Source: Pseudidiomarina aquimaris (GTDB taxonomy: Bacteria > Pseudomonadota > Gammaproteobacteria > Enterobacterales > Alteromonadaceae). Taken from it: a stretch of 64,000 nucleotides of DNA. Position numbers and translations under genes: made by a program. Below the pieces are notes generated by a model that saw nothing but the letters and a program-made list of their open reading frames with translations, ran no database searches and had not been told where the DNA came from. Below are positions 38,025-46,816 of the stretch, piece after piece. Location: the NCBI RefSeq assembly GCF_003987395.1, contig NZ_PIPT01000004.1:62001-126000 (forward strand), given 5' to 3'. How positions within the stretch are numbered: the stretch's first letter is position 1; every line of letters begins with the position of its first letter.

Positions 38025-39233
38025 CTACCAAAGCTGTAATGCAGCGCCAATGCTGCGCACACCAAGCCCCACCGCCACCAACACGACAAGCATTGCTAAC
38101 AAGTTTTGCCGCCAGCTATTGCGATAGCGCCCCATCATGCTGTGATTGCATGCCCACACGAGAAACAGCGCCATAATTGGCAACAGTAAGCCATTAGCTA
38201 CTTGTGCGAACCAAATCACCGTCACTGGCTTAATTTGCAGTGAGGCTATGATCACACCGATGGCAATGATACCCATCCAAGTGAGACGAAATGGTAACCC
38301 TTTTAAGTCGCCACCACGGCCAAGGATGCCACTGAGCGCATAAGCCGACGCAAGTGGTGCGGTAATCGACGACGAGAGTCCTGCGGCGAACAAACCCAAG
38401 GCCATTAACCAGGTCGCCCAGTCGCCAGCAAGCGGCCGTAATGACTCACTTAAATCAGCCGCACCCTCAATCGTTAACGCCTTACCAAAAAATGCCGCAG
38501 CGGCGGTCGAAACAATCGCCACTGAAATAAGGCCACCTAACGGAATCGAAACCCATAAATCGCTCCGTGCTTCACTCAACTGTTCTGGCTGCTGCCACTT
38601 CTTGGCAGAGCTCGCCGCATGCAAAAACAGGTTATAGGGCACTACCGTGGTACCGATCAAGGCAATGACCGTGAGCACTGAACCCGTGGGTAAAGATGGT
38701 ATTAGTAAGCCCTCAAAAAATGCCCCCCAGTCCGGCTGCACCAGCAAAAAGGTCGCGACAAAGGTCATGCTCATCAGTAACACCAAAGCTATCAGCACGC
38801 GTTCTAACAAGACATAGCTACCCCGCCACAACAAAGCAGCGGCCAAAATTCCCAAGACCAACGGCAACCATGCAGCCTGCTCCCCCAATACGCCAGCGAT
38901 GCCCATGCTGGCTCCTGTAAGGTTACCGCCTTGATAAACACTGTTACCAATAATGACCGCACCGATGATGAGTGCAACAGCGCCCCAGCGCAGGAGAGGG
39001 TTTTGCACTTGTCGCCGTATCGCTTCGCCTAGCCCTTGTTGCGTAACAACCCCTAAACGCGCCGCCATTTCTTGCAAGATAATGGTCGCAAGCACCGAAA
39101 ACACCAGAGCCCAAAGTAGCGCATAGCCGAAATTTGCCCCAGCAAGACTGGCTGTTACGACCGTCCCTGGACCTATGAATGCCGCAGCTACAAGGGTCGC
39201 GGGCCCTAAACTTATACCTTTGCCTTTACGCAT
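38025..39233 (-). CDS. NRAMP-superfamily transporter lacking the canonical DPGN and MPH motifs
   Basis: 402-residue membrane protein with about 11 hydrophobic helices, recognisable as NRAMP from LGPATLVAAAFIGPGTVVTAS near its start and the overall layout. Canonical manganese/iron transporters have DPGN in helix 1 and a Met-Pro-His set in helix 6. Here helix 1 reads GPGT and helix 6 reads VVPYNLFLHAASS. The metal-coordinating Asp, Asn and Met are therefore missing, as in NRAMP-related subfamilies that carry other substrates. I would not call it MntH; substrate unknown. It converges on the preceding outer-membrane-like gene with 7 bp between the stops. Confidence 0.82.
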   Translation of the reverse strand: MRKGKGISLGPATLVAAAFIGPGTVVTASLAGANFGYALLWALVFSVLATIILQEMAARLGVVTQQGLGEAIRRQVQNPLLRWGAVALIIGAVIIGNSVYQGGNLTGASMGIAGVLGEQAAWLPLVLGILAAALLWRGSYVLLERVLIALVLLMSMTFVATFLLVQPDWGAFFEGLLIPSLPTGSVLTVIALIGTTVVPYNLFLHAASSAKKWQQPEQLSEARSDLWVSIPLGGLISVAIVSTAAAAFFGKALTIEGAADLSESLRPLAGDWATWLMALGLFAAGLSSSITAPLASAYALSGILGRGGDLKGLPFRLTWMGIIAIGVIIASLQIKPVTVIWFAQVANGLLLPIMALFLVWACNHSMMGRYRNSWRQNLLAMLVVLVAVGLGVRSIGAALQLW

Positions 39234-39323
39234 GACAAGCGATGCCTCTTGCTTGTCCCCTAACTTGGGGTATCCTAAATCAATGTAATGTTTCTAAGTT
39301 ACGTAATCATGATGAGAACCGCA

Positions 39324-39785
39324 ATGTATCAAGCTCAGCTTTCTTCGCCTCTTGGCCCAATATCTGTCCGCAGTGACGGCGCATGTGTAACTGCAGTGGA
39401 GTTTTGCGACGAGAGTTCTAAGGAAGGATCCAAATGCGAAGTATTGTCTGCGGCTATCGCTCAACTCGAAGACTATTTTGCTGGCCGCTTGCAAACTTTC
39501 GATTTACCCCTCAGCCCGGAAGGTACCGCTTTTCAGCAACGCGTCTGGCAGGCGCTAACAAAAGTGCCGTATGGCACAACAAGTAGCTATGCGAAAATCG
39601 CACAAGCCATTGAAAACCCAAAAGGAGTTCGTGCGGTAGGAATGGCGAACAGTAAAAACCCAATTGCAATTGTCATACCTTGTCACCGAATTATCGGCGC
39701 CAACGGCACGCTAACAGGCTACGCAGGTGGTCTTGATAAAAAAGCTTGGCTGCTGCAGCACGAAGGCTGTCACTGGTCAAAGTAA
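39324..39785 (+). CDS. ogt: Methylated-DNA-protein cysteine methyltransferase
   Basis: Removes alkyl groups from O6-alkylguanine onto its own cysteine in a suicide reaction. The active site is Cys120 in IVIPCHRIIGANG, with the DNA-binding RAVGMANSKNP segment just before and TGYAGGLDKKAWLLQHEG after. The start is uncertain: ATG 39324 (MYQAQLSSPLGPISV) gives 153 residues of normal Ogt type; ATGs at 39309 and 39312 would add a few residues. The 3' end overlaps the convergent WYL regulator by 16 bp, a possible antisense interaction. Confidence 0.93.
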   Translation: MYQAQLSSPLGPISVRSDGACVTAVEFCDESSKEGSKCEVLSAAIAQLEDYFAGRLQTFDLPLSPEGTAFQQRVWQALTKVPYGTTSSYAKIAQAIENPKGVRAVGMANSKNPIAIVIPCHRIIGANGTLTGYAGGLDKKAWLLQHEGCHWSK

Positions 39786-40324
39786 TAACGGTACATGGCT
39801 TCAGCATGTTCCGCGACTTCAGTTCTGAGGCTTGTCGGCGCAACCACCTCAATCTGCGCACCATAGCTCAGAATCCATACCAGTAACTCAGTAGATAACT
39901 CTGCTTCGGCCTTGAGGCTAAACTTGTCGCCGAGCATTTCAAGCTTTTGGGAATTGTTGAGAGGGCACGCCTCAAGTTGCGGTTGCAATGCTTTATCGCA
40001 GTTCAACTCAATCTGCACTCGCTCACCGGTTAAGCGACTCGCATGTGACGCACCGTTTCCGTTATGCCGACGGGTTACCCCACCATCGGCAACCAATGAC
40101 AACAAAGGCGCATCGGCCAGCAAACTCCAACCGAAGGGTTTATTGCGCTCGTCGGTGGTGAGCGGAAACACTTCTGATAACTCTACAAGGTTGCGTTGAA
40201 TCGTGCGAACACTTACGTCAACGCCCTGTTCAGCGAGGCGCTCACGCAAGGTATTTACGTCAATCTTTTGCGGCTGTTTGGGTATATGCCGTAACATCAA
40301 TAAATAACGCAGTACCGTTTGCAT
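39770..40324 (-). CDS. WYL-domain (YafY-like) transcriptional regulator, short
   Basis: 184-residue regulator with an N-terminal winged helix (residues 1-60: LLMLRHIPKQPQKIDVNTLR, VSVRTIQRNLVELSEVFPL). A WYL-like region follows (about 85-180: VQIELNCDKALQPQL, LSTELLVWILSYGAQIEVVAP, LRTEVAEHAEAMYRYY). It is about half the length of usual YafY proteins, with a compact WYL domain. The ligand and targets are unknown; some WYL regulators respond to DNA damage or single-stranded nucleic acid. Its end overlaps ogt by 16 bp on the opposite strand. The 184 bp upstream hold no gene I can see. Confidence 0.82.
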   Translation of the reverse strand: MQTVLRYLLMLRHIPKQPQKIDVNTLRERLAEQGVDVSVRTIQRNLVELSEVFPLTTDERNKPFGWSLLADAPLLSLVADGGVTRRHNGNGASHASRLTGERVQIELNCDKALQPQLEACPLNNSQKLEMLGDKFSLKAEAELSTELLVWILSYGAQIEVVAPTSLRTEVAEHAEAMYRYYFDQ

Positions 40325-40508
40325 GACTGAACTCCCTTTCTGATTCAGTTTCGGTTTAGTTCAAGGTTATACCCCTCCTGCGACATGTTACGTCGCAGCA
40401 TTTAAATTTTGTAAAACTATCGCAAACTTTTAGGTTACATGCTTCATTTTTAGGCAAGCAACCGCGAATTGCGTTAGACTGTCTACACCATAAACGGAGG
40501 TACATTCT

Positions 40509-40781
40509 ATGAACCGCTTACTGATGTTACTGGTGGTTGGTATTGGTCTTTTCACCGTGCAAACCACAACTGCACTGGCGCAAAATGCGTCAGAACAGCA
40601 AGAAAAAGCTGAAGATGCGAAAAAGTCAGCCGAAGAACGTAAGGCTGAGTTGCGCGAGAAGATGAAAGCTGAGCACGAAGCCATGAAGGCTGAGCGCGAA
40701 GCGCAACGTAAAGCTTTGCAAGAAGAAAGTAAGAAAAAGAAAGATAACGGCAAGAAAAAAGACAACGGCGATAATCGTTAA
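40509..40781 (+). CDS. Small exported Lys/Glu-rich helical protein, function unknown
   Basis: 90-residue protein. A signal peptide (MNRLLMLLVVGIGLFTVQTTTALA, cut near residue 24) is followed by a single highly charged helix with Glu/Lys repeats (EQQEKAEDAKKSAEERKAEL, KMKAEHEAMKAEREAQRKAL), probably a coiled coil. It ends with KKKKDNGKKKDNGDNR. GGAGG precedes the ATG. I do not recognise a family. A clear terminator follows, so this is a monocistronic gene. Confidence 0.75.
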   Translation: MNRLLMLLVVGIGLFTVQTTTALAQNASEQQEKAEDAKKSAEERKAELREKMKAEHEAMKAEREAQRKALQEESKKKKDNGKKKDNGDNR

Positions 40782-40807
40782 TCGTTTTTCGTGATTCGTA
40801 AAAACAA

Positions 40808-40834
40808 AAGTCGACCTTGAGGTCGGCTTTTTTT
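40808..40834 (+). terminator. Rho-independent terminator of the small charged-protein gene
   Basis: AAGTCGACC (40808-40816) pairs with GGTCGGCTT (40821-40829, one G-T pair) around a TTGA loop and is followed by T residues to 40834. It is 27 bp after the stop of the 40509 gene. Confidence 0.88.
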
Positions 40835-40894
40835 GTGCTCAACGAATAACTTAGGCTACACTGTGGTTACTAAAATTATAATAAATCCACCACT

Positions 40895-41917
40895 ATGACC
40901 GAATTAAGCCAAGCAGCTCTTGAGCACGAGCCGAATCAATCGACTCCCTACAAGGATGACCCATCGCAGCGTTGCAAAAACTGCGACAGCGAGCTTTTAG
41001 GTGAATTTTGTCATACCTGCGGCCAACAAGATCGTCACTACATTCGCAGTGTTTTCGCCGTAGTGGGTGATTTGATGGGCGAGATTAGCCATTGGGACTC
41101 TCGGTTTTATCGCACCTTAATAAATTTATTTGTCCGCCCTGCGTTTTTAACGCAGGAGTTCGTGAAAGGTCGACATGCCTCTTACGTGCCGCCTTTACGA
41201 CTCTATTTTTTCATCTCGCTTATTTCATTTTTAGTGCTGACGACGTTGATTGATTTCGACAATGTCGCAGCAGTTCAATCCGACTTAACTCCTGAGCAAC
41301 AGGCCGAAGTCGAAAAGACCATTGCGGAAACACGGCAAGAGCTCGAGGCTCAGGGACAAGAAGTCCCGCCCATACCAGAAGGCACGAACTACGAAAACGC
41401 CTTTGACAATTTACAGGTCTCACTACCTTTTGCGACAGAGGAAGAAGAACAACAGATCGCTGAACGCATTCGCGAGTTAGCCGAAGACCCCAAAATTCTG
41501 ATTAAACGCTTAGTTTCATTAGCTCCGCAGATGATGCTTATTATGCTCCCGTTTTGGGCATTGTTTTTAAAACTGATTTATATCTTTTCAGGTCGCTATT
41601 ACCTTGAGCATCTGAGTGCGGCACTCCATACCCACGCCTTCTTGTTGCTGTCACTGATGATACTAACCGTGTTATCTAAAGGTTCAGCTTGGGCCGCAGA
41701 CGCGACCGGTTATGCGGTCATTGAAGATACAATTGATTACGCAGAGAATATTTTATTGGTGTGGATGGTGAGTTACATGCTGTTTACGCAAAAGCTGTTT
41801 TATGCGCAAAGTTGGCCCATGACTTTGTTTAAGTTTGCGTTATCAGGCTTGGCTTACATTGTTTTACTCAGCTTTGCCTTTGTAATTATGCTTTTCATAG
41901 GCATACTAACCGCATAA
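40895..41917 (+). CDS. DUF3667 family membrane protein with N-terminal zinc ribbon
   Basis: 340-residue protein. A zinc ribbon sits at residues 27-47 (CKNCDSELLGEFCHTCGQQ, two Cys-x2-Cys pairs). The conserved DUF3667 block follows (DLMGEISHWDSRFYRTLINL, FVRPAFLTQEFVKGRH), then five transmembrane helices between about residues 100 and 340. A Glu-rich soluble insert (about 120-190, TPEQQAEVEKTIAETRQEL) separates helix 1 from the rest. The function is unknown. It lies 25 bp before the glycosyltransferase gene and may share its transcript. Confidence 0.85.
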   Translation: MTELSQAALEHEPNQSTPYKDDPSQRCKNCDSELLGEFCHTCGQQDRHYIRSVFAVVGDLMGEISHWDSRFYRTLINLFVRPAFLTQEFVKGRHASYVPPLRLYFFISLISFLVLTTLIDFDNVAAVQSDLTPEQQAEVEKTIAETRQELEAQGQEVPPIPEGTNYENAFDNLQVSLPFATEEEEQQIAERIRELAEDPKILIKRLVSLAPQMMLIMLPFWALFLKLIYIFSGRYYLEHLSAALHTHAFLLLSLMILTVLSKGSAWAADATGYAVIEDTIDYAENILLVWMVSYMLFTQKLFYAQSWPMTLFKFALSGLAYIVLLSFAFVIMLFIGILTA

Positions 41918-41942
41918 TAATAAAAATTAACGAGAGGCTACT

Positions 41943-42977
41943 TTGCCCACAACACAACCGATCATTGTTATTCCTGCCTATAATCCCGATGAGCGCTTGC
42001 TCACGTTAGTCAGATCATTGCTGCAAGAAGCGGAAAACGATCAATTCATCTTGATTATCGATGACGGTAGTGAAAACAGTTCGTTGTTTGCGCAGTTGCC
42101 AGTAGGACCAAATATAAAGGTCCTTCGTCACGAAATGAATCAGGGGAAAGGTGGAGCACTTAAAACGGCCTTTCGCTGGGTTTTAGAGAATTGCCCAGAT
42201 ACCATTGGTGTCGTCACCGCTGACGCCGACGGTCAACACCTTCCCGAAGATATTTTCGCAGTTATGCGCGCTTTTTCTCAGCAACCCAATGCACTTTGGT
42301 TAGGTAGCCGTAATTTCTCTGAAAAAGGAATCCCTTTTCGTTCATGGCTGGGCAATAATTTTGCCCGCATTACCTTTCGATTTGGTTTACGTATTAACAT
42401 TCCAGACACCCAAACCGGCTTGCGAGGGATACCGCGCTCGCTACTAAAAGACCTCATTGAAGTATCAAGTAACCGTTTTGAGTTTGAATTAGATATGCTC
42501 ATGATTGCGAAACGAGAGGAACTCGAGTTTGAAAGTGTTCGCATTCAGACAGTTTATGAGCATGGGAATAAAACGAGTAACTTCAAACCATTAAAAGACT
42601 CGGCTCTCATTTATAAGAAATTCTTGAAATTTTCTGGGGTGGGAATTGCCTCGGCGGCGATTGATTATGGCCTCTTTGCGCTTATTTACGGCTTTACCGG
42701 AGAGATCCTTCTAGCTATCGCTTTAGCACGCCTATGTTCAGGTATCTTTAATTTTAGCCTCAACCGCCAGTGGGTCTTCGGTCGTGGCGGTTCGCTCTGG
42801 CGTGACGCATCACAATATACGCTCCTTGCAGCGCTGTTAGTGGCTACCAACTACGTATTGACCAAGTCATTGCTCTGGCTGGGGATTTCACCCTTTATCG
42901 GCAAACCCGCAGCCGAAATCATTATCTTTATGGCTAGCTACCGATTGCAAAAAAAGCTGGTATTTAGGTCAGCTTAA
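41943..42977 (+). CDS. Family 2 glycosyltransferase fused to a GtrA-like membrane domain
   Basis: 344-residue protein starting at TTG 41943 with GAGAGG in front. The N-terminal GT-A domain (about 1-215) has IIVIPAYNPDERLL, IIDDGSENSS, NQGKGGALKTAF, the DxD metal site in VVTADADGQHLPED, and ETQTGLRG-like TQTGLRGIPRSL. It resembles dolichol/undecaprenyl-phosphate sugar synthases. The C-terminal GtrA-type domain (about 225-344) has four helices (SGVGIASAAIDYGLFALIYG, SGIFNFSLNRQWVFGRGG). It probably makes and helps flip a polyprenyl-linked sugar for surface glycan decoration. The donor is unknown. Confidence 0.9.
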   Translation: MPTTQPIIVIPAYNPDERLLTLVRSLLQEAENDQFILIIDDGSENSSLFAQLPVGPNIKVLRHEMNQGKGGALKTAFRWVLENCPDTIGVVTADADGQHLPEDIFAVMRAFSQQPNALWLGSRNFSEKGIPFRSWLGNNFARITFRFGLRINIPDTQTGLRGIPRSLLKDLIEVSSNRFEFELDMLMIAKREELEFESVRIQTVYEHGNKTSNFKPLKDSALIYKKFLKFSGVGIASAAIDYGLFALIYGFTGEILLAIALARLCSGIFNFSLNRQWVFGRGGSLWRDASQYTLLAALLVATNYVLTKSLLWLGISPFIGKPAAEIIIFMASYRLQKKLVFRSA

Positions 42978-43304
42978 TTGCGAATTCCCTGCAATTAACC
43001 TGCATTTTTATTCTGAATAAATTATTTCAATAAATCATTGCACAACTTTTTATCATCATGCTACCTTGCTCATTAGCATGGTAAGCGGTGTGTGCTATAG
43101 CGAAATTTAGCCCCTTCTAAAGTTGACTATACAAGACTCTCAAACGCTGCGAAAAAGGCTATTCCTTATACAACTTTACGTGCGCGACAACTTTACAGAG
43201 CTCCAAATTCAGCTATCGTTGAGTTGTATACACAAGTATTCACTCTTGTGTTAATGCAAGAACGACATAAGTTCATAAAAAATATAATTATTCAGGGTGA
43301 CAAC
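42978..43304. other. Intergenic leader of the TonB-receptor operon with repeats
   Basis: No gene is seen in this 327-bp stretch. It holds a 10-bp direct repeat ACAACTTTAC (43170-43179 and 43187-43196, period 17). It also holds two perfect 7-bp inverted repeats: CATGCTA/TAGCATG (43057-43063, 43074-43080), perhaps a terminator for the glycosyltransferase gene, and ACACAAG/CTTGTGT (43230-43236, 43245-43251) in the likely leader. I see no convincing Fur box. The region is AT-rich and probably carries the promoter and operator of the receptor gene. Confidence 0.55.
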
Positions 43305-46010
43305 ATGAAAAAACATCTGATCTCTCCACTCGCGGTCGCCATATCCCTCGCGTTGGTGCCAAGTGCGCAGGTAGCCGCACAAGAAGCATCAAGCGAGACG
43401 AATGCTAGCGCCGACGAGCGTATTACCGTTACTGGCTCGCGCTTACAACGTGTTGAAGCCGAAAGCGCAGCGCCGGTACAAGTTTTCACTGCCGAAGATA
43501 TCGAAGTTTCTGGTGTCACCTCGGTAGAACTTATTCTTCAAAAAATGTCAGCTTCAGCCGGCTTTGCCGGTAACCAGAGCAACGCCTACTGGACGGGTAA
43601 TGGGTACGGGACCGCACAAGTTAACTTACGCGGCTTAGGTATTAACCGTACTTTGGTGCTTTTGAATGGTCGTCGCATTGTTAATGGCGGTACCGGTGCG
43701 AACAGCTCTGTCGATTTGAACATGATTCCAGTCGAAGTGATTCAGCGCATAGAAGTATTGAAAGATGGCGCATCGGCCATCTATGGTGCTGACGCTGTTG
43801 CTGGCGTAGTTAACATCATCACCAAGAAGGGCTATGAAGGCTTCAGCATCGAAGCTCGCGTCGGTAGCACCGACGAAGGTGATGGCCAAGACCGTAACGT
43901 GAATATGATTATCGGTGCCAGCAGCGACAAAGGTCGTGTGATGGCAACCGTCGGCTACCGCTCATCAGACGAAATCAATATGGCTGATGCCGCAGGTTGT
44001 GCGTTAGGCGAATTAACTCCGGGTCAACTCGATTGCTTCGGTAGCTCAAGCACCATCGGTGGTCGTGCGACGATTTTGACCGGTCCAAATGCTGGCGACC
44101 GCATCAACTTTAACCAAGATCCGAATGGCGACGGTGATTTCTATGAACCGTACAGCTCGGCCAAACACAATTTTGCATTCTTCCCTTACTTGAATGCGGT
44201 CAACCCAATCACGAACTGGAACTTCTCAACGTTTGCTGATTATCAGTTGACGCCGAGCACAACTGTTTTTGCTGAGGTGCTTTACAACAACCGTAAGTCC
44301 GATCAGCTGGCCACCCCTGGCACACTCCGTGGCATCGAGTTTGCTGCTGACCATCCAACGAACCCAGTAGGTGAGGCGATTCGCCTAGACGGTCGTCGTC
44401 TGCTTGAAGGCGGCCCACGTATCTTCTTCCAAGACGTCAACACCTTCCGCACCGTCGTCGGCTTAAACGGTTACCTCGATAACGGTTGGCAATGGGATGT
44501 TGCCTATAACTATGGCCGCAACACTGCGATTGATGGTATGACCAACATCGTCAATATGGAGCGTTTAGCGCAAGGTCTTGATGCCGAAAACTGTGGCTCA
44601 AACGGTGCACCATGTATCGACTTACTCGGTTATGGTGGCATCAGCGATGAAGCACTCGACCACATCATGTTCCGCACCACTGATAACGGCGGTAATGAGC
44701 AGCGTTCATTAACTGCGAATATCTCTGGTGACTTATTTGACCTCCCTGCGGGATGGGTACCGTTTGCCGTCGGTGTTGAACACCGTAAAGAAAAAGGCTG
44801 GCGCCATCCCGACTCTTCTATTGCTGCCGGTATCATGAATACCAACCAGGCAGAGCCAATTGAAGGTAGCTACACCGTAAACGAGGTTTACGCAGAGACC
44901 GCGCTACCTTTACTTCGCGATAAAGCTTTTGCACAGGACTTGAGTCTTGAGTTGGCATACCGTTACAGCGACTACGATTCATTCGGTAGCGACGGCAACT
45001 ACAAGGTTGGCTTGCAATGGCGCATTAATGACGCATTCAAAGTGCGCGCAACGCAATCAACAGCCTTCCGTATTCCAAACATCCCTGAATTGTTTGGTGG
45101 TGTAGCTGAAGGTAACCTGACCACCACCGATCCATGTGACGGTTGGGATCAAGCAGGTGCCGATCCAACAGTTGCCGCGAACTGTCAAGCTGATGGCGTT
45201 CCTGCTGGTTATGAACAGTTCGGCGCGACTGTACTGACCACAGTAGGTGGTAACCCGAACCTGAAGCCAGAAGATGCTGAAACCTTCACTGCTGGATTCG
45301 TATGGGATGTACAGTTCGTTGAAAACCTACAAGTAACCTTGGACTACTACAACATCGATATCGAAGATGCGATTCAAACGATTCCTGGTTCAACGAAGCT
45401 AGCTGCATGTTACAACTCAGAAAACCTGTCACATCCGTTCTGTAGCCCTGAGCACTTCACTCGCGACAGTTTGACTGGCGACATCAACTTCTTGTCTGCT
45501 CAGCCAACTAACGCAGCCACAGAGAAAGTGTCAGGCCTTGACCTTGCGGTCTTCTACAAAACGGATATTGCGGGTTGGGCAAGTGACTTCTCATGGAATA
45601 CGAGTTATCTCGATGAGTACACCTTTGCACCATTCGCGGGGGCACCTGAAATCGAATACGCAGGCTACATTACTGGTGGCCGCGGTAGTTACACGCACTT
45701 GCGTTCAAACGCTACCGCAACCTTCGTGAAGGACGCATGGCGTTTCCATTACGGTGTTCAGTACATCGGCGGTGCAGATGACATCAACGCTTCACCAGGC
45801 GATATCGGCGACCACGCGCCAAGTGTGTTCTATCACAATGCACAAGGTACGTACTTCGTGAACGAGAAGCTTAGCATCACTGCCGGTGCCAACAACTTGT
45901 TCGACAAGCAACCGCCGTACATCCAAAGCTGGACCGATGCCAACACAGATACAATGACTTACGACTTGCTCGGCCGTCAGTTGTACCTGAAAGTTCGGTA
46001 TAGCTTCTAA
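43305..46010 (+). CDS. TonB-dependent outer-membrane receptor
   Basis: 901-residue receptor. I chose the ATG at 43305 (MKKHLISPLAVAISLALV, signal peptide cut near residue 29) with AGGGTG in front. The TonB-box region and plug follow (ERITVTGSRLQRVEAESAAP, VNLRGLGINRTLVLLNGRR, DGASAIYGADAVAGVVNII). A 22-strand barrel completes it, ending NNLFDKQPPYIQSW and VRYSF with the terminal Phe needed for insertion. The style is that of large substrate receptors of Alteromonadales rather than classical siderophore receptors. The ligand is unknown, but the two PepSY proteins that follow suggest a redox-active or metal-complex substrate (inference). Confidence 0.93.
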   Translation: MKKHLISPLAVAISLALVPSAQVAAQEASSETNASADERITVTGSRLQRVEAESAAPVQVFTAEDIEVSGVTSVELILQKMSASAGFAGNQSNAYWTGNGYGTAQVNLRGLGINRTLVLLNGRRIVNGGTGANSSVDLNMIPVEVIQRIEVLKDGASAIYGADAVAGVVNIITKKGYEGFSIEARVGSTDEGDGQDRNVNMIIGASSDKGRVMATVGYRSSDEINMADAAGCALGELTPGQLDCFGSSSTIGGRATILTGPNAGDRINFNQDPNGDGDFYEPYSSAKHNFAFFPYLNAVNPITNWNFSTFADYQLTPSTTVFAEVLYNNRKSDQLATPGTLRGIEFAADHPTNPVGEAIRLDGRRLLEGGPRIFFQDVNTFRTVVGLNGYLDNGWQWDVAYNYGRNTAIDGMTNIVNMERLAQGLDAENCGSNGAPCIDLLGYGGISDEALDHIMFRTTDNGGNEQRSLTANISGDLFDLPAGWVPFAVGVEHRKEKGWRHPDSSIAAGIMNTNQAEPIEGSYTVNEVYAETALPLLRDKAFAQDLSLELAYRYSDYDSFGSDGNYKVGLQWRINDAFKVRATQSTAFRIPNIPELFGGVAEGNLTTTDPCDGWDQAGADPTVAANCQADGVPAGYEQFGATVLTTVGGNPNLKPEDAETFTAGFVWDVQFVENLQVTLDYYNIDIEDAIQTIPGSTKLAACYNSENLSHPFCSPEHFTRDSLTGDINFLSAQPTNAATEKVSGLDLAVFYKTDIAGWASDFSWNTSYLDEYTFAPFAGAPEIEYAGYITGGRGSYTHLRSNATATFVKDAWRFHYGVQYIGGADDINASPGDIGDHAPSVFYHNAQGTYFVNEKLSITAGANNLFDKQPPYIQSWTDANTDTMTYDLLGRQLYLKVRYSF

Positions 46011-46026
46011 TCCCTGTAGCACTTGG

Positions 46027-46056
46027 GTTGCCACTTACTATAAAGTGGGTGGCAAC
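46027..46056 (+). promoter_or_regulatory. Intercistronic hairpin between the receptor and PepSY genes
   Basis: GTTGCCAC (46027-46034) and GTGGCAAC (46049-46056) form an 8-bp stem. An alternative CCACTT/AAGTGG pairing (46031-46036, 46043-46048) competes with it. No T-run follows. It may act as an attenuator or as a 3' stabiliser, giving more receptor than reductase from one operon. Confidence 0.45.
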
Positions 46057-46084
46057 TCCTTCTTCGTAAGTTTCCGAGGTACTC

Positions 46085-46816
46085 ATGACGCAGGTTACGC
46101 GTTCAAGCCGGTGGCGCGTTTGGCACCGTTGGCTGTCTTTGATATTTGGCGTACAGATGGTCTTATGGGCCATCAGTGGCGCTTACATGGTCTTTTTTGA
46201 CCTCGACTACATTCACGGTGATCACCTGGTACAAGAGATCACGCAGCCCGTCGCGCAAGAGGTTGATGTTCGACCTATCGACGATGTCTTGGCAGCCTAT
46301 CCACATACCCAGAATATCACCTTTAAAACACTTTGGTATCAAGGCCAACAGCAAGCGGTTTACAAACTTAGCGGGCACAACGGCGAGCAATTGCTCAACG
46401 CGAGCACGTTAATGCCGATTGCACTTTCGGCTGAGGATATTGAAGCGCTTGCCATACGTTATTACGCCTTAGACGACCCTAAGGTCGAGTCAGTCGTGTA
46501 TATGACAGAGAATCCGCCGACTGAATTAAACCCTGCGCTTTTGCCCATCTGGCAGGTTAACTTTGACGATTTTGGCAGCACCAGCCTTTACCTTTCTGAA
46601 AATACTGGCGAAATGCTGGTCAAACGTCATACCTTTTGGCGCGGATTCGATATCTTTTGGATGATTCATATCATGGATTATGAAGATCGCGTGGATATTG
46701 AGTCATGGTGGTTGCAAGCGTTTATTATCGGCACCTTTATTCTGATGATCACCGGCGCCGTTCTGCTCGTGTACACCATCAGCTTCAAGCGCAAATCATC
46801 TGGAGGTGCGGCATGA
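46085..46816 (+). CDS. PepSY-type membrane protein
   Basis: 243-residue protein with an N-terminal helix (SLIFGVQMVLWAISGAYMVFF, residues 19-39), a periplasmic PepSY-like domain (about 45-190, WQVNFDDFGSTSLYLSENTGEML) and a C-terminal helix (AFIIGTFILMITGAVLLVYTI). HRWLS near residue 16 and WMIHIMDY near 197 provide membrane-proximal histidines typical of PepSY-TM proteins, possibly haem or metal related. GAGGT precedes the ATG. The stop overlaps the next start as ATGA, so it is translationally coupled to the PepSY-reductase fusion. Confidence 0.82.
   Translation: MTQVTRSSRWRVWHRWLSLIFGVQMVLWAISGAYMVFFDLDYIHGDHLVQEITQPVAQEVDVRPIDDVLAAYPHTQNITFKTLWYQGQQQAVYKLSGHNGEQLLNASTLMPIALSAEDIEALAIRYYALDDPKVESVVYMTENPPTELNPALLPIWQVNFDDFGSTSLYLSENTGEMLVKRHTFWRGFDIFWMIHIMDYEDRVDIESWWLQAFIIGTFILMITGAVLLVYTISFKRKSSGGAA

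Noticed and set aside
42978-43304. Fur box before the TonB receptor
   Set aside because: AT-rich stretches near 43015-43040 look palindromic but do not match the GATAAT hexamer pattern well enough to claim.
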